A stretch of 64,000 nt of DNA from DATFCK01 sp045809745 (GCA_045809745.1 JBJMXE010000122.1:16045-80044), one strand, 5' to 3'; counted from the first letter of the stretch, positions 8,901 through 17,763 are shown. Made by a program: numbers and translations. The notes: generated by a model from the sequence alone, not told the origin.

Positions 8901-9931
8901 AATTCCCTGGCCGAAAACAGCGCGGCGGCCATAGCTGTGTAGACAGCAATATAGAAGATCCCCAGCGCGGCGATTTTCCAAAAAAAGATCGCGGGAATCG
9001 CGTGACCCAAGGCGGCATCATCCACCAGATTAAACGCCTGCAAGTCGGGAAAAAGCAGTGCTACGATCGCGAGGAAAACGCGCGTGATCCAATCGGCGCC
9101 ATGTTCGTGCAGCCAATATTCACGGGCTGTGCCCTGAAGATGCCCGATGAAGTAAACGAACACCATCACCAGGACCGTAAAGATGTTGGTCGTAGCGAAT
9201 GTGGATATGAACAGCGTCAGAGCCGCGAGCAAACACGCTTTGATGTAGATAATGGCAATTGCCGGCAGAAGATCCGGGTTCAGTGCTGAAGCGCGCACCG
9301 CCTGCAACGCCTGATTCGTCTGCTCCGCGGGCGCGTTCGCCATCTGCCGGGCAGTTTCACCAACAACGATTTGCTCCCTGGCGTAGAGGACGATTAAGAA
9401 CACCGCACTCATTGCCAGAATGGCAACGCCGAGGAGGAGCAGCGCACCGGCCAGTCGGCCTAACAAGTATTCGAACCTCGGCACCGGCTTGGCCAGGATC
9501 GAGTAAATCGTGCGGTCCTCTATATCCTGCGGGATCAGACGCGCGGTTGCGACGATTGCCAGCACCGAGGTGAAGATCGACATCGCGCCGAGCGATACGT
9601 CCTTCAAGATTTGGAACTCTTGCTGAAAACTAAATCGGGCGAGAAAAACCGAGCCGGCAATCAGAATCAGCCCGAAGAGCAGCAGAAAATAGAACACCTT
9701 CAGCCGGGTAAGTTCAGTCAGGGTGTTACTGCAGATCGCGCCGATACGCGCGATGGAAAAAGGGCGATAACCAGAGCTGGAAGCTGATGGCGTAGTTGAT
9801 GCCGCGGGCCTGTCCGCCAGCATGTTACTATCCGAGCCGTCGGATTTTTGGATCAAACGAGATTTCGGCTCGATTGCGGTAGAGTTCCGCCCTGGATCTG
9901 TTCCGGTGCTCGTTTCCGGCCGATTGCTCAT
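8897..9931 (-). CDS. ABC-2 type transporter permease
   Basis: A 344-aa polytopic membrane protein. After a polar, low-complexity N-terminal stretch of about 60 residues come several hydrophobic segments (FYFLLLFGLILIAGSVFLA and AGALLLLGVAILAMSAVFLI among them). Between the first ones is ATARLIPQDIEDRTIYSILA with KPVPRFEYLLGR, the coupling-loop pattern of NosY/ABC-2 permeases. The start ATG overlaps the ATPase stop (ATGA), and its own stop overlaps the next gene's GTG, so all three are probably translationally coupled. The substrate is unknown; such pairs export or rearrange lipids, polysaccharides or peptides, or assist copper-site assembly. Confidence 0.88.
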   Translation of the reverse strand: MSNRPETSTGTDPGRNSTAIEPKSRLIQKSDGSDSNMLADRPAASTTPSASSSGYRPFSIARIGAICSNTLTELTRLKVFYFLLLFGLILIAGSVFLARFSFQQEFQILKDVSLGAMSIFTSVLAIVATARLIPQDIEDRTIYSILAKPVPRFEYLLGRLAGALLLLGVAILAMSAVFLIVLYAREQIVVGETARQMANAPAEQTNQALQAVRASALNPDLLPAIAIIYIKACLLAALTLFISTFATTNIFTVLVMVFVYFIGHLQGTAREYWLHEHGADWITRVFLAIVALLFPDLQAFNLVDDAALGHAIPAIFFWKIAALGIFYIAVYTAMAAALFSAREL

Positions 9932-10785
9932 CTGTCTTTGCTGCCGGGAGCAGTGGCTTTGAGGAATAATTGTTCCAAAGTGGTGGTCGATTGCCGGCAG
10001 TTAACCACTCGGCCGCCACGCTGCCCGACGAGCGATTCAAGTTCTTGCAATAATTCGGGCGAGGCGTTCTCCAAAACCAGTTCCAGCTGGTCACGCCGGG
10101 AAATCAGATCCATCAGCGAACCCTCCCGAACCAGCCGTCCCTGGGAAAGAATTGCCACCCGATCGCATATTTCCTGGGTCTGAGCGAGAAGGTGCGATGA
10201 AAGCAGGATCGTTATCCCATCGTTTTTCAGTCTAACGATCAAGTCGCATATCTCGCGGGAGCCCAGTGGATCCACCCCCGCAGTTGGCTCATCCAGAATC
10301 AGGAGGTGTGGGCGGTCAATCAGAGCCTGGGCGAGGCCAATCCGTTGGAGCATACCTTTCGAGTAGGTGGATAGCCGACGGTCGCGTGCCCCAGTTAGGC
10401 CGACGACCTCCAACAGCTCGGTGATGCGCGACCGCAAGGCAACGCGGTGCATTCCAGATAACCGGCCAAAAAAACGCAGCGTCTCTTCAGCGGTCAGATA
10501 TTTGTAGAAGTAGGGATTTTCCGGCAGAAATCCAACGGCGACCCGGCTCGCCACTTCCCGGCTGTTCTGGCCGAAAATCTGTGTCTCACCTGAAGTTGGA
10601 GAGACCAACCCGAGGATAATCTTAAGGGTTGTGCTTTTACCTGAACCATTCGGGCCTAACAATCCGTAAACCTGGCCGCGCGATACCTCGATATCCAAAT
10701 CGTGGATTGCTTCGACACTGCCACGCCGGAATGGCAGCGGATAGATCTTGGTCAGGCGCCGGACCAGGACGGCCGCATTGCTCAT
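9928..10785 (-). CDS. ABC transporter ATP-binding protein (ABC-2 family partner)
   Basis: This 285-aa cytosolic ATPase carries Walker A GLLGPNGSGKSTTLK near residue 40, the signature LSTYSKGMLQRIGLAQAL, Walker B LLILDEPTAGVDPLG and a switch His in LLSSHLLAQ. The C-terminal about 70 residues are the extension common in CcmA/NosF-like ATPases that serve ABC-2 permeases. Its ATG overlaps the stop of acyP and its stop overlaps the permease start, both as ATGA. It drives the permease encoded next to it; the cargo is not evident. Confidence 0.93.
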   Translation of the reverse strand: MSNAAVLVRRLTKIYPLPFRRGSVEAIHDLDIEVSRGQVYGLLGPNGSGKSTTLKIILGLVSPTSGETQIFGQNSREVASRVAVGFLPENPYFYKYLTAEETLRFFGRLSGMHRVALRSRITELLEVVGLTGARDRRLSTYSKGMLQRIGLAQALIDRPHLLILDEPTAGVDPLGSREICDLIVRLKNDGITILLSSHLLAQTQEICDRVAILSQGRLVREGSLMDLISRRDQLELVLENASPELLQELESLVGQRGGRVVNCRQSTTTLEQLFLKATAPGSKDR

Positions 10786-11054
10786 TGCCGGATTTCAAAC
10801 CCGCGGGCGTTCGGCGGCGTCTTCAACCGCGCCTGGTGTTGACCGCGAATGTGGGACGCCAATTCGCTTCTCTTGATCGCATCCAGGAAAGCGAATACCT
10901 CCGGCTCGTCGCCGCCCACCTGGAGTTCGACCCGTCCGTCGCGGAGATTCCGGATCCAGCCGGTAATGTCGAAGCCGGTCGCGATATGGCGGACCGACCA
11001 GCGGAAGCCTACTCCCTGGACACTGCCCTCATACAGAACCTGAAGTGATATCAT
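10782..11054 (-). CDS. acyP: Acylphosphatase
   Basis: The 90-residue class protein hydrolyses acyl phosphates such as 1,3-bisphosphoglycerate or carbamoyl phosphate. The catalytic Arg is in EGSVQGVGFRW and the catalytic Asn in GWIRNLRDGRVEL, both at canonical spacing. The ATG at 11054 (MISLQVLYEG) is chosen because the family starts 10-15 residues before VQGVGFR; the frame can extend to 11126 but that adds residues with no homology. It leads the ABC operon with a 4-base overlap to the ATPase gene, an uncommon partnership that may only reflect operon packing. Confidence 0.93.
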   Translation of the reverse strand: MISLQVLYEGSVQGVGFRWSVRHIATGFDITGWIRNLRDGRVELQVGGDEPEVFAFLDAIKRSELASHIRGQHQARLKTPPNARGFEIRQ

Positions 11055-11130
11055 ACTTTCTAACATCGGGTGTCGAAGCCGTTTCGAGTACGATAAAACC
11101 CAAGTGCTGGCTGCGCCACTTCGCATTGAA

Positions 11131-11164
11131 CCTTCCCTGTAGCGGCGGTCTATGACCGCCGATC
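11131..11164 (+). repeat. Dispersed palindromic repeat, family A
   Basis: The element reads TGTAGCGGCGGTCTATGACC then GCCGAT, preceded by CCTTCCC. GGCGGTC and GACCGCC can pair around TAT. Related copies are at 17734-17763, 18891-18926, 19078-19107, 31885-31914, 31957-31979, 57923-57958 and 58012-58035. Confidence 0.8.
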
Positions 11165-11230
11165 CATGCTTTCGCTGGAAGGTGGTCGCCGGCGCGTTTG
11201 GACTTAGAGCCGTACCTACTCCGGAATTGC

Positions 11231-11692
11231 CTACTGAGGCATTAGCGGTTGGGGAAGCGGCGTTGGCTCGAATTCTGGAGATGAGTCTGAGACCGGTAAG
11301 GCTACCTGCGGAGTGGGCGGGAGCGGTTCAGCCGGTTCATTCGATGTGTCCTCGACCTGAGCGATCAAGCGTTGAGGAGCGGGGACCAGATCATCGTTAG
11401 CCACGAAGCCGGACTCGCCTCCTTCCAGACGAACCTTCGAATAGCCAAAGGAACGACGGATCACTGTCACCAGTGTATCGCGAGTGAGTTCCCGATCAGG
11501 GCCGTGGCCCTGCTGCGGACCGAAACGGTAAAAAGAACTATGCTCGGCTTTTATGGCGTAAAAGCCTGTTTTCGGGGCCGCGGCTGGGGAGCGCCGTGCG
11601 AACCAATGGACGCAGCCGGGCAGCAGAAGTGCCGCGGAGAAGGCGAGCAGGATAACGGCAGCGGCGCTTCTTCGATTCATGAGAATACTCAT
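11231..11692 (-). CDS. Small lipoprotein with SH3-like segment
   Basis: This 153-aa protein has a lipoprotein signal peptide: basic start, hydrophobic core AVILLAFSAALLLPGC and a Cys at about residue 27, so it should be lipidated and held in the envelope. The middle (DTLVTVIRRSFGYSKVRLEG followed by GESGFVANDDLVP) looks like a short bacterial SH3-type fold. The C-terminal third is Pro-rich and probably disordered. ATGs occur at 11692 and 11680; I keep the first, but either gives the same mature protein. It is not tightly linked to its neighbours. The lipobox is clear and the function is not known. Confidence 0.75.
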   Translation of the reverse strand: MSILMNRRSAAAVILLAFSAALLLPGCVHWFARRSPAAAPKTGFYAIKAEHSSFYRFGPQQGHGPDRELTRDTLVTVIRRSFGYSKVRLEGGESGFVANDDLVPAPQRLIAQVEDTSNEPAEPLPPTPQVALPVSDSSPEFEPTPLPQPLMPQ

Positions 11693-11907
11693 AATAGCTA
11701 GACACGTTCCCTCGTGCGATGGAATTCCCGGCTTTTTCGTCTGCCTGCCGGGACGTCGGGCTACCCCTGAATCGAAACTGCTGCGGTCTAGCAGGCTATA
11801 AAAGAACGAGAGATGGCGCGATCGATCAGGAGCACGATCCCGATCCCGATGATGAACACGCGGGCAGCGATGGCCGGCACAGAGGTTAACCGGTCCCTGC
11901 GGCCTGG

Positions 11908-12336
11908 CTATTTATACGAGTAAACGAGGCAATACGTGCTCTCGTCGCCTTCAAGGAGACCTACCGAAACGTAATACTGACCGCTGCTCGTGGGCGTAAA
12001 CCCAGCCGCTGCTTTGTCGCCATCATTATACATTTCCGTGGTGACTCGCTGGCCAGTCTCATCATAGACGGCAACGTCGATTTTCTTCGCCGGATCCACG
12101 GCTCCCACCGAAAACCAGTATTGGTTTCCCGCGTACAAGTTGACTGCGACCAAAGCGTTCTCTTTCTGCTTAACCGGGCCGGTCCAGTGCCCGTCGCGCA
12201 TTTTGAACCCTTCGTTCGAAAAGGCGCCGGCCAAGTCGAGCACCAGCTTATGGGCCTGCACTTCGCGATCCGTCTCGGCGCTAACCGGACCTAAGCCGAG
12301 CACGAAACAGCAAATAGTTAGGCAAGCCAGCCTCAT
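11908..12336 (-). CDS. Secreted protein with pre-peptidase C-terminal-like (PPC) fold
   Basis: A 142-aa exported protein with a signal peptide (LACLTICCFVLGLGPVSA) and a mature domain whose pattern resembles PPC beta-sandwich domains: YAGNQYWFSVGAVDPAK, DVAVYDETGQRVTTE, then AAGFTPTSSGQYYVSVGL. Such domains are usually C-terminal appendages of secreted proteases or surface proteins; here the domain stands alone. Its ATG overlaps the stop of the preceding secreted protein gene (ATGA), so the two products are likely made together and may interact. No catalytic residues are recognised. Confidence 0.7.
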   Translation of the reverse strand: MRLACLTICCFVLGLGPVSAETDREVQAHKLVLDLAGAFSNEGFKMRDGHWTGPVKQKENALVAVNLYAGNQYWFSVGAVDPAKKIDVAVYDETGQRVTTEMYNDGDKAAAGFTPTSSGQYYVSVGLLEGDESTYCLVYSYK

Positions 12337-13139
12337 TTCGTCTCCGGCTTTTCTTGAATTTCGGCCATGACATGCCCGACCGCTTCATGAACCTTGCGGA
12401 TATCGTCCACCGTCGGCGGCTTGCCCGGAGGAAATGCGACGAGCTGCTCGATTGTTCCGAGTTGATCGCTGACCTTTTTGACTAACGGGTCGTTCCTCGT
12501 TTCCGGCGAGATGTCCTCGACTTTCGAGTGAATGAAATTTACCAGTGCCGGTTGGCGCAAAACCTTGGCGCTTTGCTCGGTGAAATTCTGCAGGACCGCT
12601 GCACTAACGACTTCCGTTCCGCGTATCCAGCCACCGAGACTAACCAGGATCACCAGGTCCTGATCCTGGTGAGACTGCATGGAAGATTTTACTTCGTTCT
12701 GGGTGGCCTCGAGTTCTTCCTGGAGTGCATCCCACTCATTGTTTTCAGCGAAGTCGTTGATGCTATTACTCCGGCCGAGGATGTTCTCACTCACGCCCAG
12801 CGCCTTCGCCATTTTGATAATGTCGGTGCCGATATTTTTCACCTGTTGGCCGTCCTGCGCTTCCACAGCGATGAAGCCGTCGGCAATCAGTCCGCCAAGA
12901 TTCAGGGCGATCTGAGGGCGATTGCTGTATGTGGTCGGGATCGGGCCGCGAAATTGACCGGACCAGTTTGGTTTGCCGGGTTTGCCTAACGCCGCGAACA
13001 ATTCACCCGGTGTCGGAATGCTGATGGCGTCGTTCCGGACGGCTTTGGCGAGTTGGGAAGACGACAACCGTGGCGCTTCGGCCGCAGTCAGAGCAACTGC
13101 GGACAACACCATAATTGCGATGGCACGGTATGGGTACAT
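12333..13139 (-). CDS. Exported protein of unknown function
   Basis: This 268-aa protein starts with a signal peptide (YRAIAIMVLSAVALTAAEA). I do not recognise a named domain. Most of the mature part is helical and polar, with a segment GELFAALGKPGKPNWSGQFR near residue 45 and a later LVILVSLGGWIRGTEVVSAA. The latter resembles helical proteins that report on periplasmic load, but that is weak. It is translationally coupled to the PPC-like secreted protein downstream (4-base overlap). The pair is probably one envelope module. Confidence 0.65.
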   Translation of the reverse strand: MYPYRAIAIMVLSAVALTAAEAPRLSSSQLAKAVRNDAISIPTPGELFAALGKPGKPNWSGQFRGPIPTTYSNRPQIALNLGGLIADGFIAVEAQDGQQVKNIGTDIIKMAKALGVSENILGRSNSINDFAENNEWDALQEELEATQNEVKSSMQSHQDQDLVILVSLGGWIRGTEVVSAAVLQNFTEQSAKVLRQPALVNFIHSKVEDISPETRNDPLVKKVSDQLGTIEQLVAFPPGKPPTVDDIRKVHEAVGHVMAEIQEKPETK

Positions 13140-13205
13140 CAGCTCGTACGTTAACCCCTTGAGCCGACAATGCCAGCGCGATCTCCGGCGCGGCGCGATC
13201 GATAG

Positions 13206-14570
13206 CTACTGTCGCGGAGTAACTTGTATTTCGACCACGTCATCTGCATCTGAATTGACCAGCGTAGTTTGCGGTGGATCGATTCCTATCGCTCGGAAGC
13301 CTTTTAACAGCGTCGCCACATGCGCCGGTTCTTTGCTTTCGTTTTTGTAACCGATCCGGATTCCGCTCGCCGGCCGTCCCGTGGTGAAAAAATTAAGAGG
13401 CTCGCTCTCTAATAAAGTAAACCCCGCGTCTTTTAGTAGTTTAACGATCTGGCTGCCAAACTCGTGCGTCTCGTTGTTAAAGAAGATGGCCGAAACAATG
13501 ACTCGGCCGCGGGATTGTCCGCGAACCGCTTCCAGGAATGTGAGTCGCTGGTCCGGCGTGATCGTGCGGGGTCGCTGGGCGGCTTCTAGTTTTCCGGCGA
13601 CGGCTTTGGCTTCATCTGCCGAATGCCGTGCCTGAGTGAGATCAGCTTCCAACTTACTGACGCGGGACCCGTTTTCCTGGACCGTGGTCTGCGCGGTGGC
13701 GAGCGTCGTTTCCAATTCAGTCACTCGTTGGGTCTTCGCTTGCTCGGACTGCCGGGTTTTCGCCAGCTCCGCCTCGAGCTGGTTCAGCCGGTCCACTTTG
13801 TCTTTGTCGGTTTTTTGCGTAGCAGCAAAGTCGGCCTCGATCTGCGACAGGCGCCCCGATTTCTCTTCCTCTACGCGACGAAGATCGTTCAGCTGCGCTT
13901 GTAGCTGATTGAGGCGAGCTGTCTGTTCCTTATTTGTTTTTTGTGCAGCGGCGAGATCGGATTCGGTTTGGGTCAGGCGCAATGTCTTCGCTTCGTCGGA
14001 ACCGCGGATCTTGGCGAGTTCGGCCTCCGCCCGGGCCAGCTGTTCCGCCTGCTCCTTACCCGATTTCTGCGCTTCGGCGAGAGCCGCTTCGGTCTGGGTG
14101 AGACGCAACGACCTCGCTTCTTCAGCGCGCCGCACTTCCACTAGCTGGGTTTCGGCTTGTGCAGCTCGCGTTGTTTGATCCTTCGCCGTCTTCGATGTTA
14201 CCGAGAGATCGGCTTCAGCTTGAGCCAAGCGGATTGATTTTGCTTCCTCCGATCTTCGGACCTTCTGTAACTCGGCTTCCGCCTTAGTCAGCCTGGAGCT
14301 CATCTCCTTTTCAGTCTTGCGCATTGTCACTAGCGCCTTCTCGGCTTCAGTCACGCGCGACCTACGCGCTTCGCGCTCGGCCAGTGGGACATCCTTGTCG
14401 GCTGCGCGCCGGGTGATTTCGCTGCTGCTGAAATACAGAACGGCTAGCGACACCACCACTAGCGCAGCTCCGACAATGCCGGCAATGGCAGCAGCGGAGT
14501 TGACCAGGGTAAGGAGATGTTCCGGCCATGACTGCATGTTGAGTTTGGGTAGCACTTGGGCTGGTCGCAT
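13206..14570 (-). CDS. Membrane-anchored long coiled-coil protein with 42-residue repeats
   Basis: A 454-aa protein: one transmembrane segment at about residues 26-48 (AIAGIVGAALVVVSLAVLYF), a coiled coil at about 55-330 and a compact C-terminal domain of about 115 residues (RGRVIVSAIFFNNETHEFGS onward). The coiled coil is built of about six units of exactly 42 residues, i.e. six heptads. Each has the pattern EEA+S-RL-Q-EA-L-x-A-Q-K-x-K-x-Q-x-x-R-L-x-Q-A-E-A-x-L-x-x-x-R. The DNA therefore holds degenerate 126-base repeats that could recombine and change the rod length. The C-terminal domain is not one I recognise. The protein likely spans or spaces envelope components. Confidence 0.75.
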   Translation of the reverse strand: MRPAQVLPKLNMQSWPEHLLTLVNSAAAIAGIVGAALVVVSLAVLYFSSSEITRRAADKDVPLAEREARRSRVTEAEKALVTMRKTEKEMSSRLTKAEAELQKVRRSEEAKSIRLAQAEADLSVTSKTAKDQTTRAAQAETQLVEVRRAEEARSLRLTQTEAALAEAQKSGKEQAEQLARAEAELAKIRGSDEAKTLRLTQTESDLAAAQKTNKEQTARLNQLQAQLNDLRRVEEEKSGRLSQIEADFAATQKTDKDKVDRLNQLEAELAKTRQSEQAKTQRVTELETTLATAQTTVQENGSRVSKLEADLTQARHSADEAKAVAGKLEAAQRPRTITPDQRLTFLEAVRGQSRGRVIVSAIFFNNETHEFGSQIVKLLKDAGFTLLESEPLNFFTTGRPASGIRIGYKNESKEPAHVATLLKGFRAIGIDPPQTTLVNSDADDVVEIQVTPRQ

Positions 14571-14792
14571 TCTGATTCTAATGGACGCGCGCTGATATGA
14601 TTTTTGAGGAGTCTATGAATGTTGGGCAATCTAAATCTCATCGAATTGAGCGGAATGACGGGGCCCAAACCGGCCGGCTGAGCCGGGGCCAGGTCACAGC
14701 GCCGCCGCGGAGGCGGTCCAGAGGACCGGAACCTTTGAAATTGAACTGTGTCTCACGGTGAGCATGATAGGCGCGCGGGACCCCGCATTACT

Positions 14793-16076
14793 ATGGCAAC
14801 AACTTCGATCCGAGATGTTCACGCGCGCGAAATCCTCGATTCGCGCGGGAATCCCACTATAGAAGTCGACGTCCATTTAGACGGTGGGGGTTTCGGACGG
14901 GCGGCGGTACCGAGCGGCGCCAGTACTGGGGAGCATGAGGCATGGGAGCTCCGCGACGGTGATAAAACGCGCTACTCCGGAAAAGGAGTGACCAAAGCGG
15001 TCGACAACGTCAACCAAACGATTTTTCCGGCGATCAAAAGCTGGGATGCCCGGGAGCAGGCAAAGATCGATCAGAAAATAATCGAGCTCGACGGAACTCC
15101 GAACAAAAACAAATTGGGAGCGAACGCGCTGCTCGGTGTTTCACTTGCCGTTGCACATGCGGCGGCTTCCGCCGCCCGTCTTCCGCTGTTTCGATATCTC
15201 GGCGGAAATGAGGCGCGGGTGCTGCCGGTCCCAATGATGAACATCCTGAATGCCGGCGCCCATTCCGATGCGCCGATCGATTTCCAGGAGTTTATGGTGA
15301 TGCCCACAGGCGTCAGCACATTTGCGGAGGCGGTCCGGTGCGGCGCGGAAATCTTTCACGCGCTAAAGTCGGTTTTGAAGGCGCGAAACCTCTCCACTAA
15401 CGTCGGCGACGAGGGCGGGTTCGCCCCGCAGCTCAAGTCGGCGGACGACGCACTCGAATCCATTGCCGCAGCGGTGCAGAAAGCCGGATACTCGTTAGGC
15501 GAGCAGGTTTTCATCGCTCTGGACGTGGCTTCGTCCGAATTTTATGACGCGGCTGAGAATCGCTACGTCTTCAAAAAATCAGACGGCTCAAGTCGCACCG
15601 CGGCCGAACTCATCGATTATTACCAGGGCCTGTGCGACCGGTTTCCGATTATCTCAATTGAGGATGGCTGCGCGGAAAATGACTGGGACGGCTGGAAATT
15701 GCTGACCTCGCGGTTAGGGGATAAGATTCAGTTGGTGGGGGACGATCTGTTTGTGACCAATGTGCAGTTCCTCCAGAAAGGAATCGAGCAGCACGTGGCG
15801 AATTCGATCCTGGTGAAGGTAAACCAGATCGGGACGCTCACCGAAACACTGGCCGCAATCGATCTTGCCAAGAAGAACAACTACACCGCGGTGATCAGCC
15901 ATCGCTCCGGCGAAACCGAAGACACCACCATTTCCGACATTGCGGTTGCTACCAACGCCGGACAGATCAAGACGGGATCTCTTTGTCGAAGCGATCGCGT
16001 TGCCAAGTACAACCAGCTTCTTCGGATTGCGGAAGAACTTGGTGACAACGCAGAGTACGGCGGTAAGATGCGCTAA
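14793..16076 (+). CDS. eno: Enolase
   Basis: Enolase converts 2-phosphoglycerate to phosphoenolpyruvate in glycolysis. The 427-aa protein starts TSIRDVHAREILDSRGNPT, has the mobile loop PSGASTGEHEAWELRDGD, GDEGGFAPQL, metal ligands in DVASSEFYD, ISIEDGCAENDW and LVGDDLFVTN, the active-site Lys in VNQIGTLTE and SHRSGETEDTTI, and ends GSLCRSDRVAKYNQLLRI. The ATG at 14793 matches the family N-terminus; a start at 14748 would add 15 unrelated residues. An ftsB-like gene follows 1 base after the stop, the same eno-ftsB order known in other bacteria. Confidence 0.98.
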   Translation: MATTSIRDVHAREILDSRGNPTIEVDVHLDGGGFGRAAVPSGASTGEHEAWELRDGDKTRYSGKGVTKAVDNVNQTIFPAIKSWDAREQAKIDQKIIELDGTPNKNKLGANALLGVSLAVAHAAASAARLPLFRYLGGNEARVLPVPMMNILNAGAHSDAPIDFQEFMVMPTGVSTFAEAVRCGAEIFHALKSVLKARNLSTNVGDEGGFAPQLKSADDALESIAAAVQKAGYSLGEQVFIALDVASSEFYDAAENRYVFKKSDGSSRTAAELIDYYQGLCDRFPIISIEDGCAENDWDGWKLLTSRLGDKIQLVGDDLFVTNVQFLQKGIEQHVANSILVKVNQIGTLTETLAAIDLAKKNNYTAVISHRSGETEDTTISDIAVATNAGQIKTGSLCRSDRVAKYNQLLRIAEELGDNAEYGGKMR

Positions 16077-16077
16077 G

Positions 16078-16434
16078 GTGGAGCAAACATACGGCGATTT
16101 CCGCGCCCGACGGGAAGCGACTCTCTGGCAGCGATTAAATCGCGTTCTCCGCATTCTTCTCGGAATTGCGGTGTGGCTCGTGATCGTTAGTCTTTTCGTG
16201 CCGCCGTACAAAAAACTGACGCAAAGCCGCGCCGAAATCGACAATCTCCTGGCCCAGGTGGCAGATCAAAAAACGCTGCTGGCGCGGCAGAGTCGCGAAG
16301 TCAATCTGCTGAAAACGGACGCCACTTATCTGGAAACGATTACGCGCGATCGGCTTGATATGATGAAAGAAGGCGAAACCATCTTTCGGTTAGAGGCCGG
16401 GTCTGGCAAAGGCAAAGACGCTGGCCGGAAGTAG
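16078..16434 (+). CDS. FtsB/DivIC-like septum formation initiator
   Basis: A 118-aa bitopic membrane protein: short cytosolic N-terminus, one transmembrane helix at about residues 20-40 (LRILLGIAVWLVIVSLFVPP) and a periplasmic coiled coil (SRAEIDNLLAQVADQKTLLA). After that come YLETITRDRLDMMKEGE and TIFRL, the Asp-Arg-Leu pattern seen in FtsB and DivIC. These proteins link division-site components FtsL and FtsQ. The GTG at 16078, one base after the enolase stop, is preferred; the frame continues upstream into eno, which is not plausible. The eno neighbourhood supports an FtsB identity, but FtsB, FtsL and DivIC cannot be told apart by sequence alone. Confidence 0.82.
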   Translation: MEQTYGDFRARREATLWQRLNRVLRILLGIAVWLVIVSLFVPPYKKLTQSRAEIDNLLAQVADQKTLLARQSREVNLLKTDATYLETITRDRLDMMKEGETIFRLEAGSGKGKDAGRK

Positions 16435-16500
16435 AAAGCGAACGGGCCAGATGACACCGAGCTGGACCTGACAAATCCGCACCCGCCGTTATATTTGGCC

Positions 16501-17644
16501 ATGCCTACCGAGGTTGCTGCCGTTGATGCTCAAGATTTAAAGACCCGTTTGAGCGAGCTTCGGAGGTTTCTTTGACCTGCCCAAACTGCAGGAGAAGCTA
16601 ACCGCGCTCGAGGCGCGGATGAGCGCCCCGGACTTTTGGGACAACCGGGAGCGCGCCCAGGCGGATGTCGAGGAAGTGTCCCGGGTCCGCTCATTAATAA
16701 ACCCGTTTGGCGAGCTGGAGCGCGAGATTAGCGATTTCGAGGCGCTGCAACAGTTGGCTGCAGAAGAGAATGACGACGGCGCCCGGGCGGAAGTTGAACG
16801 CGACATACTGGCCGAACACGGTCGACTCGTGCACAAGCTCGAAGAGTTCGAGCTGCGCCAATTCCTTTCCGGCGAGAACGACCGTTCCAATGCCTTCGTC
16901 ACGATCCATTCCGGCGCGGGTGGTACCGAGTCATGCGATTGGGCCGACATGCTTCTGCGGATGTATCAACGCTGGATCGAGCGCAGCGGCTACAAGTCGC
17001 AGACCGTGGATATTCAACAGGGGGAAGAAGTTGGAATTAAATCGGTGACGCTGCTGGTTAGTGGCGATTACGCCTACGGTCATTTGCAAACCGATCGCGG
17101 CGTTCACCGGCTCGTTAGGATATCGCCGTTCGACGCCAACAAGCGGCGTCACACTTCGTTCGCTAGTGTTGATGTGGTGCCGGAAATCGCCGACTCAGCA
17201 CCGATTGAAGTGAATCCGGCTGACATTGAGGTCGACACCTACCGCAGCGGCGGCAAAGGCGGCCAAAACGTGAACAAGGTCGAGACCGCTGTGCGTTTGG
17301 TGCACAAGCCGACCGGAATCGTGGTGGCGTGTCAGGCCGAACGAAGCCAGGGCCGCAATCGCGAGCTGGCGATGAAGATGTTGAAAGCGAAACTTTACGA
17401 GATCGAACAGGATAAGAAACGCGCGGAGATCGACCGGCAATATGGTGAAAAGGGTGACATTGCCTGGGGCAGTCAGATTCGCTCGTATGTGTTCCAGCCA
17501 TACCAAATGGTGAAGGATCACCGGACCGGCGCCGAGACCAGCAATGTTCAGGCGGTGATGGATGGCGATATCGATATGTTCATTCAGGCGAAGCTCCGAG
17601 GTTTGAAGAACACGAAGGGCAACGACAAGGACGGCGACATTTGA
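16501..17644 (+). CDS. prfB: Peptide chain release factor 2, programmed +1 frameshift
   Basis: RF2 releases the nascent chain at UGA and UAA stops. The first 24 codons (16501-16572) end at CTT followed by an in-frame TGA at 16573-16575; shifting +1 at CTT resumes as GAC at 16574 and continues open to 17644, about 380 aa in all. The peptide-release GGQ is in SGGKGGQNVNKVETAV near residue 251 and the stop-recognition SPF is in RLVRISPFDANKRRH, which marks RF2 rather than RF1. Reading only the downstream frame from an ATG at 16619 would miss the N-terminus. The shift should make RF2 synthesis self-limiting: low RF2 means slower UGA termination and more shifting. Confidence 0.96.
16561..16576 (+). 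promoter_or_regulatory. RF2 programmed +1 frameshift site
   Basis: The sequence CGGAGGTTTCTTTGAC has every known element at canonical spacing: a Shine-Dalgarno-like GGAGG (16562-16566), one spacer codon, the slippery CTT (16570-16572), the UGA stop and a following C that weakens termination. The E. coli site is the same apart from the bases between GG and CTT. Confidence 0.95.
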
Positions 17645-17733
17645 TCGGCCAAACAGTAGAACGATCGTGAGTTGGAGGCGTCGCTATCCGAATGACGGAC
17701 TCGTGAGCGCTGGAAGCGTTCGAGAGATAAAGT

Positions 17734-17763
17734 GCGACGGTCAGAGACCGCCGCTACAAAGGG
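17734..17763 (-). repeat. Dispersed palindromic repeat, family A
   Basis: Read on the plus strand it is GCGACGGTCAGAGACCGCCG followed by CTACAAAGGG, the reverse complement of the copies at 11131 and 18891. Confidence 0.8.

Noticed and set aside
12643..12670. Perfect 10-bp palindrome ACCAGGATCA / TGATCCTGGT inside the exported-protein gene
   Set aside because: It lies in the coding sequence (encoding a QDQDLVILV-type segment) with no T-tract and no repeats of it nearby; probably coding coincidence.
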